DNA of 38,306 nt from an uncultured Spirochaetales bacterium (GTDB lineage Bacteria > Spirochaetota > Spirochaetia > Sphaerochaetales > Sphaerochaetaceae): contig CACZJR010000037.1 of NCBI GenBank assembly GCA_902781545.1, positions 1 to 38,306 of the forward strand, written 5' to 3'. This document shows positions 6,435 through 14,320 of this stretch, piece by piece. Positions within the stretch are counted from its first letter, which is position 1. The number at the start of each line of letters is the position of its first letter. The notes beneath the pieces were generated by a model. It ran no database searches. It saw only the letters and a list, made by a program, of their open reading frames with translations, and was not told where the DNA came from. The translations under genes and the position numbers were made by a program.

Positions 6435-7553
6435 TCAGTCCTTCTTCTCGGAGAACATGAGCTTCAGGGTCTTGTTGCCTGAGCCTACAAGCAGATGAAG
6501 AAGCTGTCTCAGGACCTCGCGGTCAGCCTCCGGTATCTCGGAGATCTTCCTTTTCACCTGGGGAATCTTCTTCACAAGACCTTTGACTATATCCCGGACC
6601 TTGACTGCCCCGGAGATCTCTATCAACTCGAAAACCGTCTTGACGAGGGTCTCCGTCTGCTCAACTGTGCATGAGGAGAGAAACTGGTGCAGAGTCCCGT
6701 CCAGGAACCTGCTGGAGATTGTGGTCTCTTCGGATCGCAGGAAAATCGGTCCCATAACATGCCAATGGAACGGGTTGTGCTGCATGAGGCTGACGCTTTC
6801 GCTCTTGACCACAACGGGGTGTGTTGTGTTGCCTAGAAGCAGTCCTATCACAGATGATTCTGGTATATATGAATGGATGAGGCCTTCGATTGCCTTCCAA
6901 CCGTCCGACTGGAGGACTGAAGCTGGGAGACCCGGACCGTCGAAGCTGTAGACGGCTTTTATCCTGTCAGGGGCGTTGCACATGGCCGCCGAGTACATGG
7001 CAAGGTTGCCGCCCTTGCTGTGCCCGCATACCGTGATGTTCTCATATGTGCCGGAGGATATGACCTCGTTCAGAAACGCAACGGAATCTGTCTGTGCGGG
7101 GATTGGACTTTTGTAGGCCATGTCAAAGTCCTCCTTCCAGCCTGTGACTGTGGAATCGGTCCCACGGAAAGCCACAACGGCGGTACGTTCAGCCCCAAAG
7201 CCGTAGCTGAAGACTGCGGCTGCGAACTGCTTGTCGTTCTCCGGCTCGAAGTTCGACATGAAATGGTCCAGCCTGACTTCCGCGAAACGACGATGGTCGG
7301 CCATGAGCGACCAGACATCATAGCGGGGTCTGAAGACGTAGCTGGCGTTCTTCGGAAGCGGCTCAGGAAAGACCTTCTCGAAAATGGAGATCAGGGAAGG
7401 GCCTTCACCATCCAGGCTGCCGCTTTCATTATTACACCTTTCCAGCGGCGCGTAGACCAGCTCGGAGAAGATGAGGTAGTCAACCTCGTTCGGTGCGCAT
7501 TCTGCAAGGGGTAAGTCTCCTCTCCATCTGATATAGTCAAGTGCGTTGTTCAT
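6435..7553 (-). CDS. Mbeg1-like lipase/esterase (DUF2974)
   Basis: A 372-residue alpha/beta hydrolase. The nucleophile elbow GHSKGGNLA places the catalytic serine at about residue 179, and the preceding VVAFRGTDSTVTGWKEDF is the oxyanion strand of lipase_3-like enzymes. DGPGLP about 30 residues after the elbow and the overall layout match the DUF2974/Mbeg1-like family (PF11187) of anaerobes. There is no signal peptide, so it acts in the cytoplasm. The start at 7553 is chosen since GGAGACAGGA lies just upstream; an ATG nine codons earlier has none. The C-terminal 90 residues are helical and charged. Substrate unknown. Confidence 0.9.
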   Translation of the reverse strand: MNNALDYIRWRGDLPLAECAPNEVDYLIFSELVYAPLERCNNESGSLDGEGPSLISIFEKVFPEPLPKNASYVFRPRYDVWSLMADHRRFAEVRLDHFMSNFEPENDKQFAAAVFSYGFGAERTAVVAFRGTDSTVTGWKEDFDMAYKSPIPAQTDSVAFLNEVISSGTYENITVCGHSKGGNLAMYSAAMCNAPDRIKAVYSFDGPGLPASVLQSDGWKAIEGLIHSYIPESSVIGLLLGNTTHPVVVKSESVSLMQHNPFHWHVMGPIFLRSEETTISSRFLDGTLHQFLSSCTVEQTETLVKTVFELIEISGAVKVRDIVKGLVKKIPQVKRKISEIPEADREVLRQLLHLLVGSGNKTLKLMFSEKKD

Positions 7554-7678
7554 TTCCTGTCTCCGACAATAATCTATCAAGTTTTACTGAATTATGGGAG
7601 AGGAATCGTTTCGCTGGTTTTTTTCACGCAGTTCTTCAAAGTTTTGAATGTAAGGCAATCTGAATCATTCAAATCGGA

Positions 7679-7840
7679 TCAGTTTCCGAATTCCAAGATT
7701 GTCTGAAGGCTGACTTTTCTGTAGGTTCCGTTGAACTTGAACTGGAAGTCGTATTCACCGTTCTCATCCCTTGCAATCTTGAAGACTGTGGCTCCCATTC
7801 TGCGTGCTGCGATGATGATGGCTCTTATAGGCAGATTCAT
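7679..7840 (-). CDS. Hypothetical 53-residue protein
   Basis: A small open frame preceded by a perfect AGGAGG seven bases before its ATG. The product begins MNLPIRAIIIAARRMGATVF and contains KIARDENGEYDFQFKFNGTY, a beta-hairpin-like stretch, then RKVSLQTILEFGN. I do not recognise a family. It has a basic helix followed by strands and no membrane segment. The strong ribosome binding site, sensible composition and isolated position between two convergent or divergent genes support a real small gene. Confidence 0.65.
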   Translation of the reverse strand: MNLPIRAIIIAARRMGATVFKIARDENGEYDFQFKFNGTYRKVSLQTILEFGN

Positions 7841-7970
7841 TGTCGTTCCTCCTATTCTTTCTTTTGTTTACACCACATTCTTGCTCGGGATATGTGGCCA
7901 TTTCACAACGCATTTGTACAATTTGATTTTGCGTGCTACGATTTTCATGCAGCAGAAAGGAGGTGCCTAA

Positions 7971-8345
7971 ATGGTTCTCGAGAGATTGCCTTACAGTCTG
8001 ACCGTGTGCAAGGTCGCACATGTCGGGGACTTGGCCCTTGAGGCGGGATTCTTCTTCGTAGGGAAGACGGACAGAGAGATATCGCTCGTGTGCGAAACTG
8101 AGGATGTTCCAGCAGGCGCTGTTGAAAGGGTGGATGGATGGAAGGCTTTCCGTGTTTGCGGGACCCTTGATTTCTCTCTTGTTGGAATCCTCTCGGAACT
8201 CAGCGGGATTCTGGCTTCCAACGGAATAGGACTGTTTGCGGTATCGACCTATGACACGGAATACATCCTAGTCAGGGAAGTGGACTTTGACAGAGCTTCT
8301 GGTGTGCTTTCGGATGCCGGACATGAAATCGTGCAGGCGAGGTGA
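7971..8345 (+). CDS. ACT domain-containing protein
   Basis: A 124-residue protein with two ACT-like halves. The second half (FRVCGTLDFSLVGILSELSG, then ILASNGIGLFAVSTYDTEYI) is a clear ACT domain of the CASTOR/ACT_7 type, which binds small ligands such as amino acids at dimer interfaces. The start has AGGAGGTG nine bases upstream. It is followed after three bases by the DUF1801 gene and then the tandem GNAT gene, forming a three-gene operon. No catalytic domain is attached, so a ligand-sensing or regulatory role is likely. Confidence 0.88.
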   Translation: MVLERLPYSLTVCKVAHVGDLALEAGFFFVGKTDREISLVCETEDVPAGAVERVDGWKAFRVCGTLDFSLVGILSELSGILASNGIGLFAVSTYDTEYILVREVDFDRASGVLSDAGHEIVQAR

Positions 8346-8348
8346 GAC

Positions 8349-8747
8349 ATGGCACTGACAAGTCATGAGGGGCAAGGGAAGAATGAGACGGTAGATCAGT
8401 ATATCGAAAGACAGGATGAGACCGTCAGACCTTATCTGAATGAAGTGCGGAAAATCATCCATGACGCTATTCCTGATGCACAGGAGAGGATCTCATGGAG
8501 CATGCCGACATTCTGGAAGGGGAGGAATCTCATTCATTTCGCTGCATCGAGAAAGCATCTGGGACTCTATCCGGGTGGAGAGGCAACGACGGTTTTCGCT
8601 GAGAAGCTGGCCGGCTATGATGTGAGCAAGGGGACAATCCGGATCCCATATTCCGCACCGATGCCTGAAAAGCTGATCTCAGAGATCGCGGTATGGTGTT
8701 ATAAGCAGTATGCAACCAATGATGATGGGGTTAAACAGGGACTGTGA
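8349..8747 (+). CDS. DUF1801 (YdhG-like) protein
   Basis: A 132-residue protein. TVDQYIERQDETVRPYLNEV, RKIIHDAIPDAQERISWSMP, FWKGRNLIHFAASRKHLGLY and KGTIRIPYSAPMPEKLI are the successive motifs of the DUF1801 family (PF08818), of which Bacillus YdhG/Fra is an iron-chaperone-like member. It lies three bases after the ACT gene and its stop is directly abutted by the GNAT start, so it belongs to the same operon. The biochemical role is uncertain. Confidence 0.9.
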   Translation: MALTSHEGQGKNETVDQYIERQDETVRPYLNEVRKIIHDAIPDAQERISWSMPTFWKGRNLIHFAASRKHLGLYPGGEATTVFAEKLAGYDVSKGTIRIPYSAPMPEKLISEIAVWCYKQYATNDDGVKQGL

Positions 8748-8748
8748 T

Positions 8749-9612
8749 ATGGGATACAGAATTGAGGATCTGACAAAGGAAGATGCAGGATATATCGGTG
8801 AGAAGATTAATGAGATTGTTCCGCATGAGGTGGATGCGGATGAGGAAGAGTTCGTCCTGAAGATCGAGAACGAGAACGGCAAGATCATCGGAGGTTGTAT
8901 TGCCCAGGCCTATGAATACCACTGGTCCAGGGTCTTATTAAAAGTGCTCTGGGTGGATGAGCGTTACCGTCATCAGGGTCTCGGGTCGATGATAATCCGT
9001 GAGGTCGAGCGCATTGCAAGGGAGAAAGGCTGCAGGGTAGTGACGCTCGGAACTGCCAGTTACATGGCCAGGCCGTTCTATGAGAAGCACGGCTACACGG
9101 TCTTCACGACTCTTAAGAAGCCGAACGGCTACATCAGCTATTCATTGGTCAAATATCTGGACAAGGACACACCTGATTATGTTCCCACAAACAACAGCGG
9201 CACCTGTTTCAGGGTCTCGTTCGGAAATGAAACCGATGCGGATGTCATCGAAAACGGCATAGACACATACAGTGAAGCCTATGAGCCGGAATGCGAGAGC
9301 ATTGATTACCATAAGAAACTTGTGGGCAAGGACGGCAGGTTCGCCGCTGGTGTCATAGCGGATGTGAACAAAGGTGAGTATGGTTTCATCGATGCCCTTT
9401 TTGTGGAGGAGCAGTTGAGACATCAGGGCCTTGGCACGTTCCTATTGAAGGAAGTGGAGAAACTGGCAAAGGAAAACGGTGCGTCCATGATCATGACTAG
9501 CGCCGGCGACTGGAACGTCGGTTTCTTCAAGAAGAACGGCTATCTGCTCAGAGGTGAGCTCAGGGATGTTCCGAAAGGACACGACTGCTACGAGCTCTAC
9601 AAAAACATCTGA
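8749..9612 (+). CDS. Tandem GNAT N-acetyltransferase
   Basis: A 287-residue protein with two GNAT domains in a row. The first has ERYRHQGLGSMIIREVERIA and the second EQLRHQGLGTFLLKEVEKLA; each RHQGLG is the pyrophosphate-binding motif A for acetyl-CoA, and each domain ends with an FYEKHGY or FFKKNGY motif B. The start at 8749 abuts the DUF1801 stop; an upstream ATG at 8710 would overlap that gene. The C-terminal 31 residues were found again as an isolated fragment at 2718-2822, so the gene had a paralogue. The acceptor substrate is unknown. Confidence 0.9.
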   Translation: MGYRIEDLTKEDAGYIGEKINEIVPHEVDADEEEFVLKIENENGKIIGGCIAQAYEYHWSRVLLKVLWVDERYRHQGLGSMIIREVERIAREKGCRVVTLGTASYMARPFYEKHGYTVFTTLKKPNGYISYSLVKYLDKDTPDYVPTNNSGTCFRVSFGNETDADVIENGIDTYSEAYEPECESIDYHKKLVGKDGRFAAGVIADVNKGEYGFIDALFVEEQLRHQGLGTFLLKEVEKLAKENGASMIMTSAGDWNVGFFKKNGYLLRGELRDVPKGHDCYELYKNI

Positions 9613-9614
9613 TT

Positions 9615-9868
9615 TTAGAAGATGAATCCCGCTGCCAGGTACATGAGCATTGTGATTGCCGCGGCAAGAAGTGCGGCGTCATGAATGATTCTGCGATCTG
9701 GATCATGTAGTATGTGAATCCGATTGCCGCGTTCACCTTTGCGAACAGGAAGGCCAGGACCATGAGGAGCAGCGAATTGAGCATGTTCTTGATGCCTGAT
9801 GTGAAGCAGGTCCAGTACTCAGATGCGGTCATGACTCCTTGTGCCAGATAGAGGATAAAGCACACCAC
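9615..9868 (-). pseudogene. Remnant of a Na+/H+ antiporter-like membrane protein
   Basis: On the minus strand the sequence reads GVMTASEYWTCFTSGIKNML, then NSLLLMVLAFLFAKVNAAIG and FTYYMIQIAESFMTP, a pattern found in NhaC-type sodium/proton antiporters. After FMTP the frame breaks: the ORF goes on as HFLPRQSQCS, while the neighbouring frame gives LLAAAITMLMYLAAGFIF and a stop at 9615, clearly the next membrane helix. The 5' and 3' parts of a 450-residue transporter are missing. A frameshifted fragment. Confidence 0.65.
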
Positions 9869-9917
9869 TTGGGGTTATCTGAATCCGCCGACTTTTTTGA
9901 CCATGGTTTTCAGACCT

Positions 9918-10100
9918 GTAGGCGGAATTTGGGAGACTCTGGTTTTCCGCCTATGAAAAAACATCTTTTTGAGCTTCTGCCATGATATTTATCGGCGGTA
10001 ATCAAGGATTTACTGAAACCCGCCTATCATAATTGCTGAAAAGAGGTTATAGGTGCAAAATAAATAGGCGGAAAACAATCAAACGTGTCTTTCCGCCTAT
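9918..10100. repeat. Three 37-nt inverted repeats at a 73-nt period
   Basis: Units at 9918-9954, 9991-10027 and 10064-10100 each start with ATAGGCGGAA (or a close variant) and end with its complement TTCCGCCTAT, leaving a 17-base centre that differs in each unit. The units are separated by exactly 36 bases, so they repeat every 73. Unit 3 has perfect arms, unit 1 has one mismatch, unit 2 several. Extra single half-sites occur near 9883-9889 and 10049-10060. No coding frame is visible in 9869-10133. The function is unknown; it could be a multi-site protein-binding array or a set of RNA hairpins. Confidence 0.7.
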
Positions 10101-10133
10101 CAGCTACAAATCTACGGTTGCAGATTATCCCCA

Positions 10134-10922
10134 TCAAGCCTGCTGGCTCTCAGAGGCCTTCTTCTTCCCGAATATCATGAAGAAGAAGTTCACAACGCTC
10201 ATGTAGATGCCTATGATCACAAGAGCAGGCATCAGGTAGAGATAGGGGACTGGAATCCAGCTGTTGAACAGGTCCAGCACGGGGTTACCCTCTGTCTCAA
10301 CTGAGAAGAAGTAGTTGACCTTGGGGCAGATCCCGGTCTTCCTGAGGAGCATGTTGAAGAGGAAGACGGTGAATGAGACGACAACTGTTGTCAGAAGTGT
10401 CAGCGGAATCTCCTTGAAGCGCGGCCTGAACAGCCCGAATGAGGCAATGGCGATGCTCTCTATGAAGACCATGTAGTGTGTGAAGTAGAATCCGAGCATC
10501 CTGGGCATGAGGAGCGAGTAGCCCGAGAATCCCGTGCTTGGCATGATCAGGGCCATGAGGGCTCCGAGAGGGCCGAGGAAGAAGCAGAAGTTCTGCAGGG
10601 CTCGGTTCTTTGTCCAGACAGCGATCGGGATGAGGATCATGTTGATGTTGCAGAGGTTCAGCGGAAGCTCGCTCCACCAGTTGAATCCGCCCATTGCCGC
10701 ATTGACGACCCTGTACTGCGCATCTATTGAGAGGAAGTACTTGTAGACAAAGAATACTACGACTGTGACGATGCATGTGATTGCAAGGACATTGCGCCTT
10801 GTCTTCTCATCCTTCTTCCTCAGAAGCAGCGATGAGACAACCAGCAGCGCTATGAACAGGCCGAAGCTGATCAGAAATATAGGATTAAATGGCCTGAGGA
10901 CCCAAAAGTTTTCTTTTTCCAT
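10134..10922 (-). CDS. YwaF/TIGR02206 family membrane protein
   Basis: A 262-residue integral membrane protein with about seven hydrophobic helices. NWWSELPLNLCNINMILIPI, then FCFFLGPLGALMALIMP and LGFYFTHYMVFIESI match the YwaF/TMEM164-like family (TIGR02206), which carries a conserved ELPLxxCxxxxxxxP motif and a histidine in the FYFxHYMV helix. The start at 10922 is preceded by GGAGAGGCA; the frame runs upstream to 11078 but without a ribosome binding site. Eukaryotic TMEM164 is an acyltransferase for ether phospholipids; the bacterial role is not established. It is transcribed away from the redox operon. Confidence 0.87.
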   Translation of the reverse strand: MEKENFWVLRPFNPIFLISFGLFIALLVVSSLLLRKKDEKTRRNVLAITCIVTVVVFFVYKYFLSIDAQYRVVNAAMGGFNWWSELPLNLCNINMILIPIAVWTKNRALQNFCFFLGPLGALMALIMPSTGFSGYSLLMPRMLGFYFTHYMVFIESIAIASFGLFRPRFKEIPLTLLTTVVVSFTVFLFNMLLRKTGICPKVNYFFSVETEGNPVLDLFNSWIPVPYLYLMPALVIIGIYMSVVNFFFMIFGKKKASESQQA

Positions 10923-11110
10923 TGCCTCTCCTTCCTGAAGGTATTCCCTGTAAACTGATTTTAGTCCCAAAAATGGAAATAATAAAGAAAAAGATGCAGG
11001 AGAGGCGAGATGGAGTCTCTTGAGAGCAATTGATGGGCCTCGGGAACGGGAAAAAGAAGTAATCCACAAAGAGCCCAAAACAGTTTATCATCGAACTATA
11101 TGGAGACCTC

Positions 11111-11434
11111 ATGATCACGGTCAACCTTTATTACACAGGAAAGAACGGTTCGGCAAGGGCGTTCTGCAATGAGATGGAGTCATCCGGGACCGCCGATGAG
11201 ATCAGATCGGAATCCGGGAATCTCAGGTATCAGTACTTCCAGTCGTTGTCTGACCCGGAGACGGTTCTCCTGATTGACTCATGGAGGGATCAGGCGGCTC
11301 TTGATGCCCATCATGCATCCCCGATGATGGCCAGGATCGCCGCACTCAGGGAAAAGTATGACCTGCACATGACCGTGGAGCGTTTTATCGGAGCCTCTGA
11401 CAACGGGGCGGACGAGAGATTCATAAGGAGATGA
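11111..11434 (+). CDS. Antibiotic biosynthesis monooxygenase (ABM) family protein
   Basis: A 107-residue dimeric alpha-beta barrel protein. RYQYFQSLSDPETVLLIDSW, RDQAALDAHHASPMMARIAA and a terminal VERF are the signature of the ABM family (PF03992), which includes quinol monooxygenase YgiN and many proteins of unknown use. GGAGACCTC lies just before the ATG. The stop overlaps the ATG region of the following flavin reductase gene, so it is the first gene of the plus-strand redox run. It probably acts on quinone-like or reactive small molecules, an inference from the family. Confidence 0.88.
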   Translation: MITVNLYYTGKNGSARAFCNEMESSGTADEIRSESGNLRYQYFQSLSDPETVLLIDSWRDQAALDAHHASPMMARIAALREKYDLHMTVERFIGASDNGADERFIRR

Positions 11435-11436
11435 CA

Positions 11437-12072
11437 ATGGGAAAGAGGATAGTGGCTGTCAATGCCGGTCCTAGAACCGGATGGAACACGGAGACACTTG
11501 TCTCAGAAGCCTCGCAAGGGGCAGTCTCCTCAGGAGCCGAGGTTGAGAGGTTCAACCTGTTCAGGCTCGAGAGGTACACAGGGTGCATATCATGCTTCGG
11601 GTGCAAGAAAGAGCGCTTCAAGGGACATTGCATCTGTAAGGATGCCCTTACTCCTGTCCTTGATTCCATCAGGGAGGCTGACGGCCTGATCATCGGCTCT
11701 CCGAATTACCTTGGGAACCTGACAGCGTCATTCAGGGCGCTCTATGAGCGTCTGATCTTCCAGAATCTGACCTATAACATTGAGAGCCCGTGCTGCAATG
11801 AGCACCCGATCCCTGTATTGCTCATCATGACCAGCAATGCGCCTGACTACATGTACGGGTCTCTTCTGAGCGACTATAAGCAGACCCTGAGCCGCTTTGT
11901 GGGCCCGACTGAGGTTCTGGTCAGCGGTGACACCCTCCAGATATGGGATTACGGGAAGACCGACTGGAGATGGACTATGTTTGACCCTCAGGCCAAGCTG
12001 AGGAGACATGAGACTGTGTTTCCGGAGGAGAGGAAGAAGGCATTTGAGCTGGGAAGGTCCTTGGCCTTGTAA
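11437..12072 (+). CDS. NADPH-dependent FMN reductase-like flavoprotein
   Basis: A 211-residue flavodoxin-fold protein. VAVNAGPRTGWNTETLVSEA is the FMN phosphate-binding loop and GLIIGSPNYLGNLTASFRAL the second flavin loop of the NADPH-dependent FMN reductase family (PF03358). Four cysteines in TGCISCFGCKKERFKGHCIC fit the iron-sulfur flavoprotein-like subgroup, where similar cysteines can hold an Fe-S cluster or disulfides. The ATG at 11437 has AAGGAG six bases upstream, while the ATG at 11431 is abutting it, so 11437 is preferred. Co-transcribed with ABM and glutaredoxin genes. Confidence 0.9.
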   Translation: MGKRIVAVNAGPRTGWNTETLVSEASQGAVSSGAEVERFNLFRLERYTGCISCFGCKKERFKGHCICKDALTPVLDSIREADGLIIGSPNYLGNLTASFRALYERLIFQNLTYNIESPCCNEHPIPVLLIMTSNAPDYMYGSLLSDYKQTLSRFVGPTEVLVSGDTLQIWDYGKTDWRWTMFDPQAKLRRHETVFPEERKKAFELGRSLAL

Positions 12073-12104
12073 GGATTGATATTTGTTCTGGGGAGAATTG
12101 AAAG

Positions 12105-12416
12105 ATGATAAAGATATACGGAATGCCGACATGCCCTTACTGCGATTATGTCCATGAGCAGGTCAAAGGCAGGGAAGATGAGTTTGAGTACATCAACATC
12201 GGAGAGGACATCCGCAACATGGGAGCCTTCATCAGGCTCAGGGACAGTAGCCCTGTCTTTGACAGGTGCAAGGAGATAGGGGATGTGGGAATTCCCGCCT
12301 TTGTCTTTGAGGACGGAAGGATCTCCATAGACCCTGCGGATGCGGGGCTGATTGAGTACGGCTCTCCGGCAGCATGCTCCATAGACGACCATAAGAGCGG
12401 AAGGAAGGGGTGCTGA
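12105..12416 (+). CDS. Glutaredoxin-like protein
   Basis: A 103-residue protein with MIKIYGMPTCPYCDYVHEQV; CPYC at residues 10-13 is the dithiol active site of glutaredoxins. VGIPAFVFEDGRIS supplies the cis-proline motif (GIPAF) and following strand. The C-terminus has two more cysteines (AACS and GC). It likely reduces disulfides or glutathione-type mixed disulfides in the cytoplasm. Its place in the redox run, 32 bases after the flavin reductase, supports a shared thiol/flavin stress role. Confidence 0.92.
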   Translation: MIKIYGMPTCPYCDYVHEQVKGREDEFEYINIGEDIRNMGAFIRLRDSSPVFDRCKEIGDVGIPAFVFEDGRISIDPADAGLIEYGSPAACSIDDHKSGRKGC

Positions 12417-12421
12417 TTCGT

Positions 12422-12592
12422 ATGGGCAGATACCCTATAAACAAAGAGTTTTTCCCTTACAGCAAGGGGGAAAAAGCCCCTTGCTTTGTGGACATCCACG
12501 GCGGAGGCTTTGACTCAAAGGTCAAGGCACCTACAACACAGAGGATGCTCCAAAGCAGGGTGAGCTTCATGAGAAGGCGGTTCGGCTCATGA
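12422..12592 (+). pseudogene. Collapsed alpha/beta hydrolase remnant
   Basis: A 56-codon frame beginning MGRYPINKEFFPYSKGEKAP and continuing CFVDIHGGGF before an unrelated basic tail. The start is that of acetyl-esterase-like alpha/beta hydrolases of anaerobes (xYPINKEFFPxxxF) and VDIHGGGF is their HGGGF oxyanion motif, but the roughly 60 residues that normally separate the two are gone and the catalytic serine region is missing. An in-frame internal deletion has therefore shrunk a 300-residue gene to this stub. It overlaps the DUF1848 start codon by four bases. Confidence 0.72.
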
Positions 12593-13515
12593 TCATCAAC
12601 ACCGGACAGCGCACTGATATCCCCGCATTCTATTCCCTGTGGCTCTCAAACAGGCTCAGGGAGGGCTTTGTGTGTGTCCGCAATCCGTTCAACCCCAGTC
12701 AGGTAAGCAGGTATCGTCTTGATCCGGATGTGGTGGATGTGATTGGGTTCTGCACCAAGAATCCCGCGCCTATGTTCACCCACATGGATCTTCTTAAGGA
12801 CTACGGGCAGTACTGGTTTGTCACAATCACACCTTACGGGCGTGACATAGAGCCCAATGTGCCTGACAAGCACAGGCTTCTGGATGACTTCAAGAGGCTG
12901 TCCGATTTTGTTGGGGTCAACGCCATAGGATGGAGATATGACCCGATCCTAATAACCGATAAATATGACATGGCCTATCATCTGCGCGCCTTTGAGAAGA
13001 TGGCGACAGAACTGGACGGGTACACGCACACTGCGGTGATAAGCTTCATCGACCTGTATCCCAAGGTGAGGAGGAACTTCCCTGAGGCCCGTGAGGTCCC
13101 GAGGGAGCAGAGGCTTGCCCTGGGCAAGGCGATCATCGAGATCGCATCTGGGCACGGGATGACCGTCAAGCCCTGCGCCGAGGGGGATGAGCTTGCCTCC
13201 TATGGCGCAGATTGCGGAGGATGCATGCGTATCAGTGACTACGAGAAGGCAATAGGAAGGCATATAATAGCCCCGAAGAAGAAGGGCGCCAGGGCAGAGT
13301 GCGCATGCTATCTCTCCTGCGATATCGGGATGTATAATACATGCAGGCATCTCTGCAGATACTGCTATGCGAACGCGGAGCCGCAGAAGGTTCTGGAGCT
13401 GAGCCGGCTCCATGATCCCCGGTCCCCGTTCCTGATTGGGAATTACATGGCAGGGGACAACATCCACGATGTCCCGCAGGTGTCATGGATTGACAGGCAG
13501 GATAGCCTGATTTGA
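12589..13515 (+). CDS. DUF1848 family iron-sulfur protein
   Basis: A 308-residue soluble protein of the DUF1848 family (PF08902), related in pattern to radical SAM enzymes. FCTKNPAPM and ITPYGRDIEPNVP in the N-terminal half and WRYDPI (residues 115-120) are conserved in the family. The C-terminal third holds a dense cysteine field: C196, C209, C212, C238, C240, C244, C252, C256 and C259, ending in the CRHLCRYCYAN motif, which resembles a CxxxCxxC cluster ligand. A metal cluster is likely. The ATGA overlap with the upstream remnant and 10-base gap to the macrodomain gene place it in the operon. DUF1848 is often seen near macrodomain/sirtuin genes, but the function is not established. Confidence 0.88.
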   Translation: MIINTGQRTDIPAFYSLWLSNRLREGFVCVRNPFNPSQVSRYRLDPDVVDVIGFCTKNPAPMFTHMDLLKDYGQYWFVTITPYGRDIEPNVPDKHRLLDDFKRLSDFVGVNAIGWRYDPILITDKYDMAYHLRAFEKMATELDGYTHTAVISFIDLYPKVRRNFPEAREVPREQRLALGKAIIEIASGHGMTVKPCAEGDELASYGADCGGCMRISDYEKAIGRHIIAPKKKGARAECACYLSCDIGMYNTCRHLCRYCYANAEPQKVLELSRLHDPRSPFLIGNYMAGDNIHDVPQVSWIDRQDSLI

Positions 13516-13525
13516 GGAGTGCAGA

Positions 13526-14320
13526 TTGAACCAGCTTGAGAGAAGACTTTATCTGACCAGATCCCTTCTTGAGGAGAACCCCACCTACCGGAGCATTGAT
13601 GTCCCTGAGGACCCGGATGCACAGAGGAGACTTCTAAGAAGCCTTCTCAATGTGAGGATGCCGGGACTGAAGGATCCTGGTTTCATGAAGGTCCAGGACG
13701 AGTACCTGTCCCAGGTGGCAACAGAGAAGGGCATTGTGAGGCTTTGTGACATCCCGGTGATCCGTGACAGGATGTCCATCTGGCAGGGTGACATAACAAG
13801 GCTTGAGACCGATGCCATAGTCAACGCCGCGAACTCCCAGATGCTGGGATGCTTTGTGCCCATGCACAGCTGCATAGACAACTGCATTCACACATACGCC
13901 GGAATCCAGCTGCGAGAGGAGTGCGGCCGCAAGATGGATGCCCTTCGCCTGAAGTACGGTGAGGACTATGAGCAGCCTACCGCAGTCCCCATGCTCACGG
14001 ACGCATACAACCTGCCGGCAAGGAAAGTGATACATGTCGTTGGGCCGATTGTCAGCGGAAGACTCACAGAGGCTCATGAGAATGATCTTGCTTCTTGTTA
14101 CAGGAACTCATTGGACATGTGTCTGGAGAACAGCCTCAGGAGCGTGGCCTTCTGCTGCATATCCACCGGTGTCTTCAGCTTCCCCAACAGAAGGGCGGCG
14201 GAGATAGCGGTCTCCACGTCGGAGGCCTGGCTGAAGGAACATGAGGGTGCGATGGACAGGGTTGTCTTCAACGTGTTCAAGGACGAGGACAGGAGGCTTT
14301 ATGAAGAACTTCTTTCATGA
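13526..14320 (+). CDS. Zinc-dependent macrodomain ADP-ribosylhydrolase
   Basis: A 264-residue protein of the protein-ADP-ribose hydrolase type. An N-terminal helical part (residues 1-85) precedes the macrodomain: GDITRLETDAIVNAAN (88-103), LGCFVPMHSCIDNCIHTYAG (107-126) and CISTGVFSFP (211-220). In the Zn-macro subclass C and H residues in the GCFxPxHxC loop coordinate a catalytic zinc; C109, H114 and C116 are present. It should remove ADP-ribose placed by the sirtuin encoded next. Translation starts at TTG 13526, with GAGGAG eight bases upstream; no ATG fits. The 3' end overlaps the sirtuin start by 20 bases. Confidence 0.92.
   Translation: MNQLERRLYLTRSLLEENPTYRSIDVPEDPDAQRRLLRSLLNVRMPGLKDPGFMKVQDEYLSQVATEKGIVRLCDIPVIRDRMSIWQGDITRLETDAIVNAANSQMLGCFVPMHSCIDNCIHTYAGIQLREECGRKMDALRLKYGEDYEQPTAVPMLTDAYNLPARKVIHVVGPIVSGRLTEAHENDLASCYRNSLDMCLENSLRSVAFCCISTGVFSFPNRRAAEIAVSTSEAWLKEHEGAMDRVVFNVFKDEDRRLYEELLS

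Noticed and set aside
9918-10100. CRISPR array with 37-base repeats and 36-base spacers
   Set aside because: The period would fit, but the 17-base repeat centres differ fully among the three units; only the arms agree. CRISPR repeats in one array are nearly identical, and no cas gene is in the window.
12949-13467. 172-codon open frame opposite DUF1848
   Set aside because: Shadow of the DUF1848 gene; no motif.
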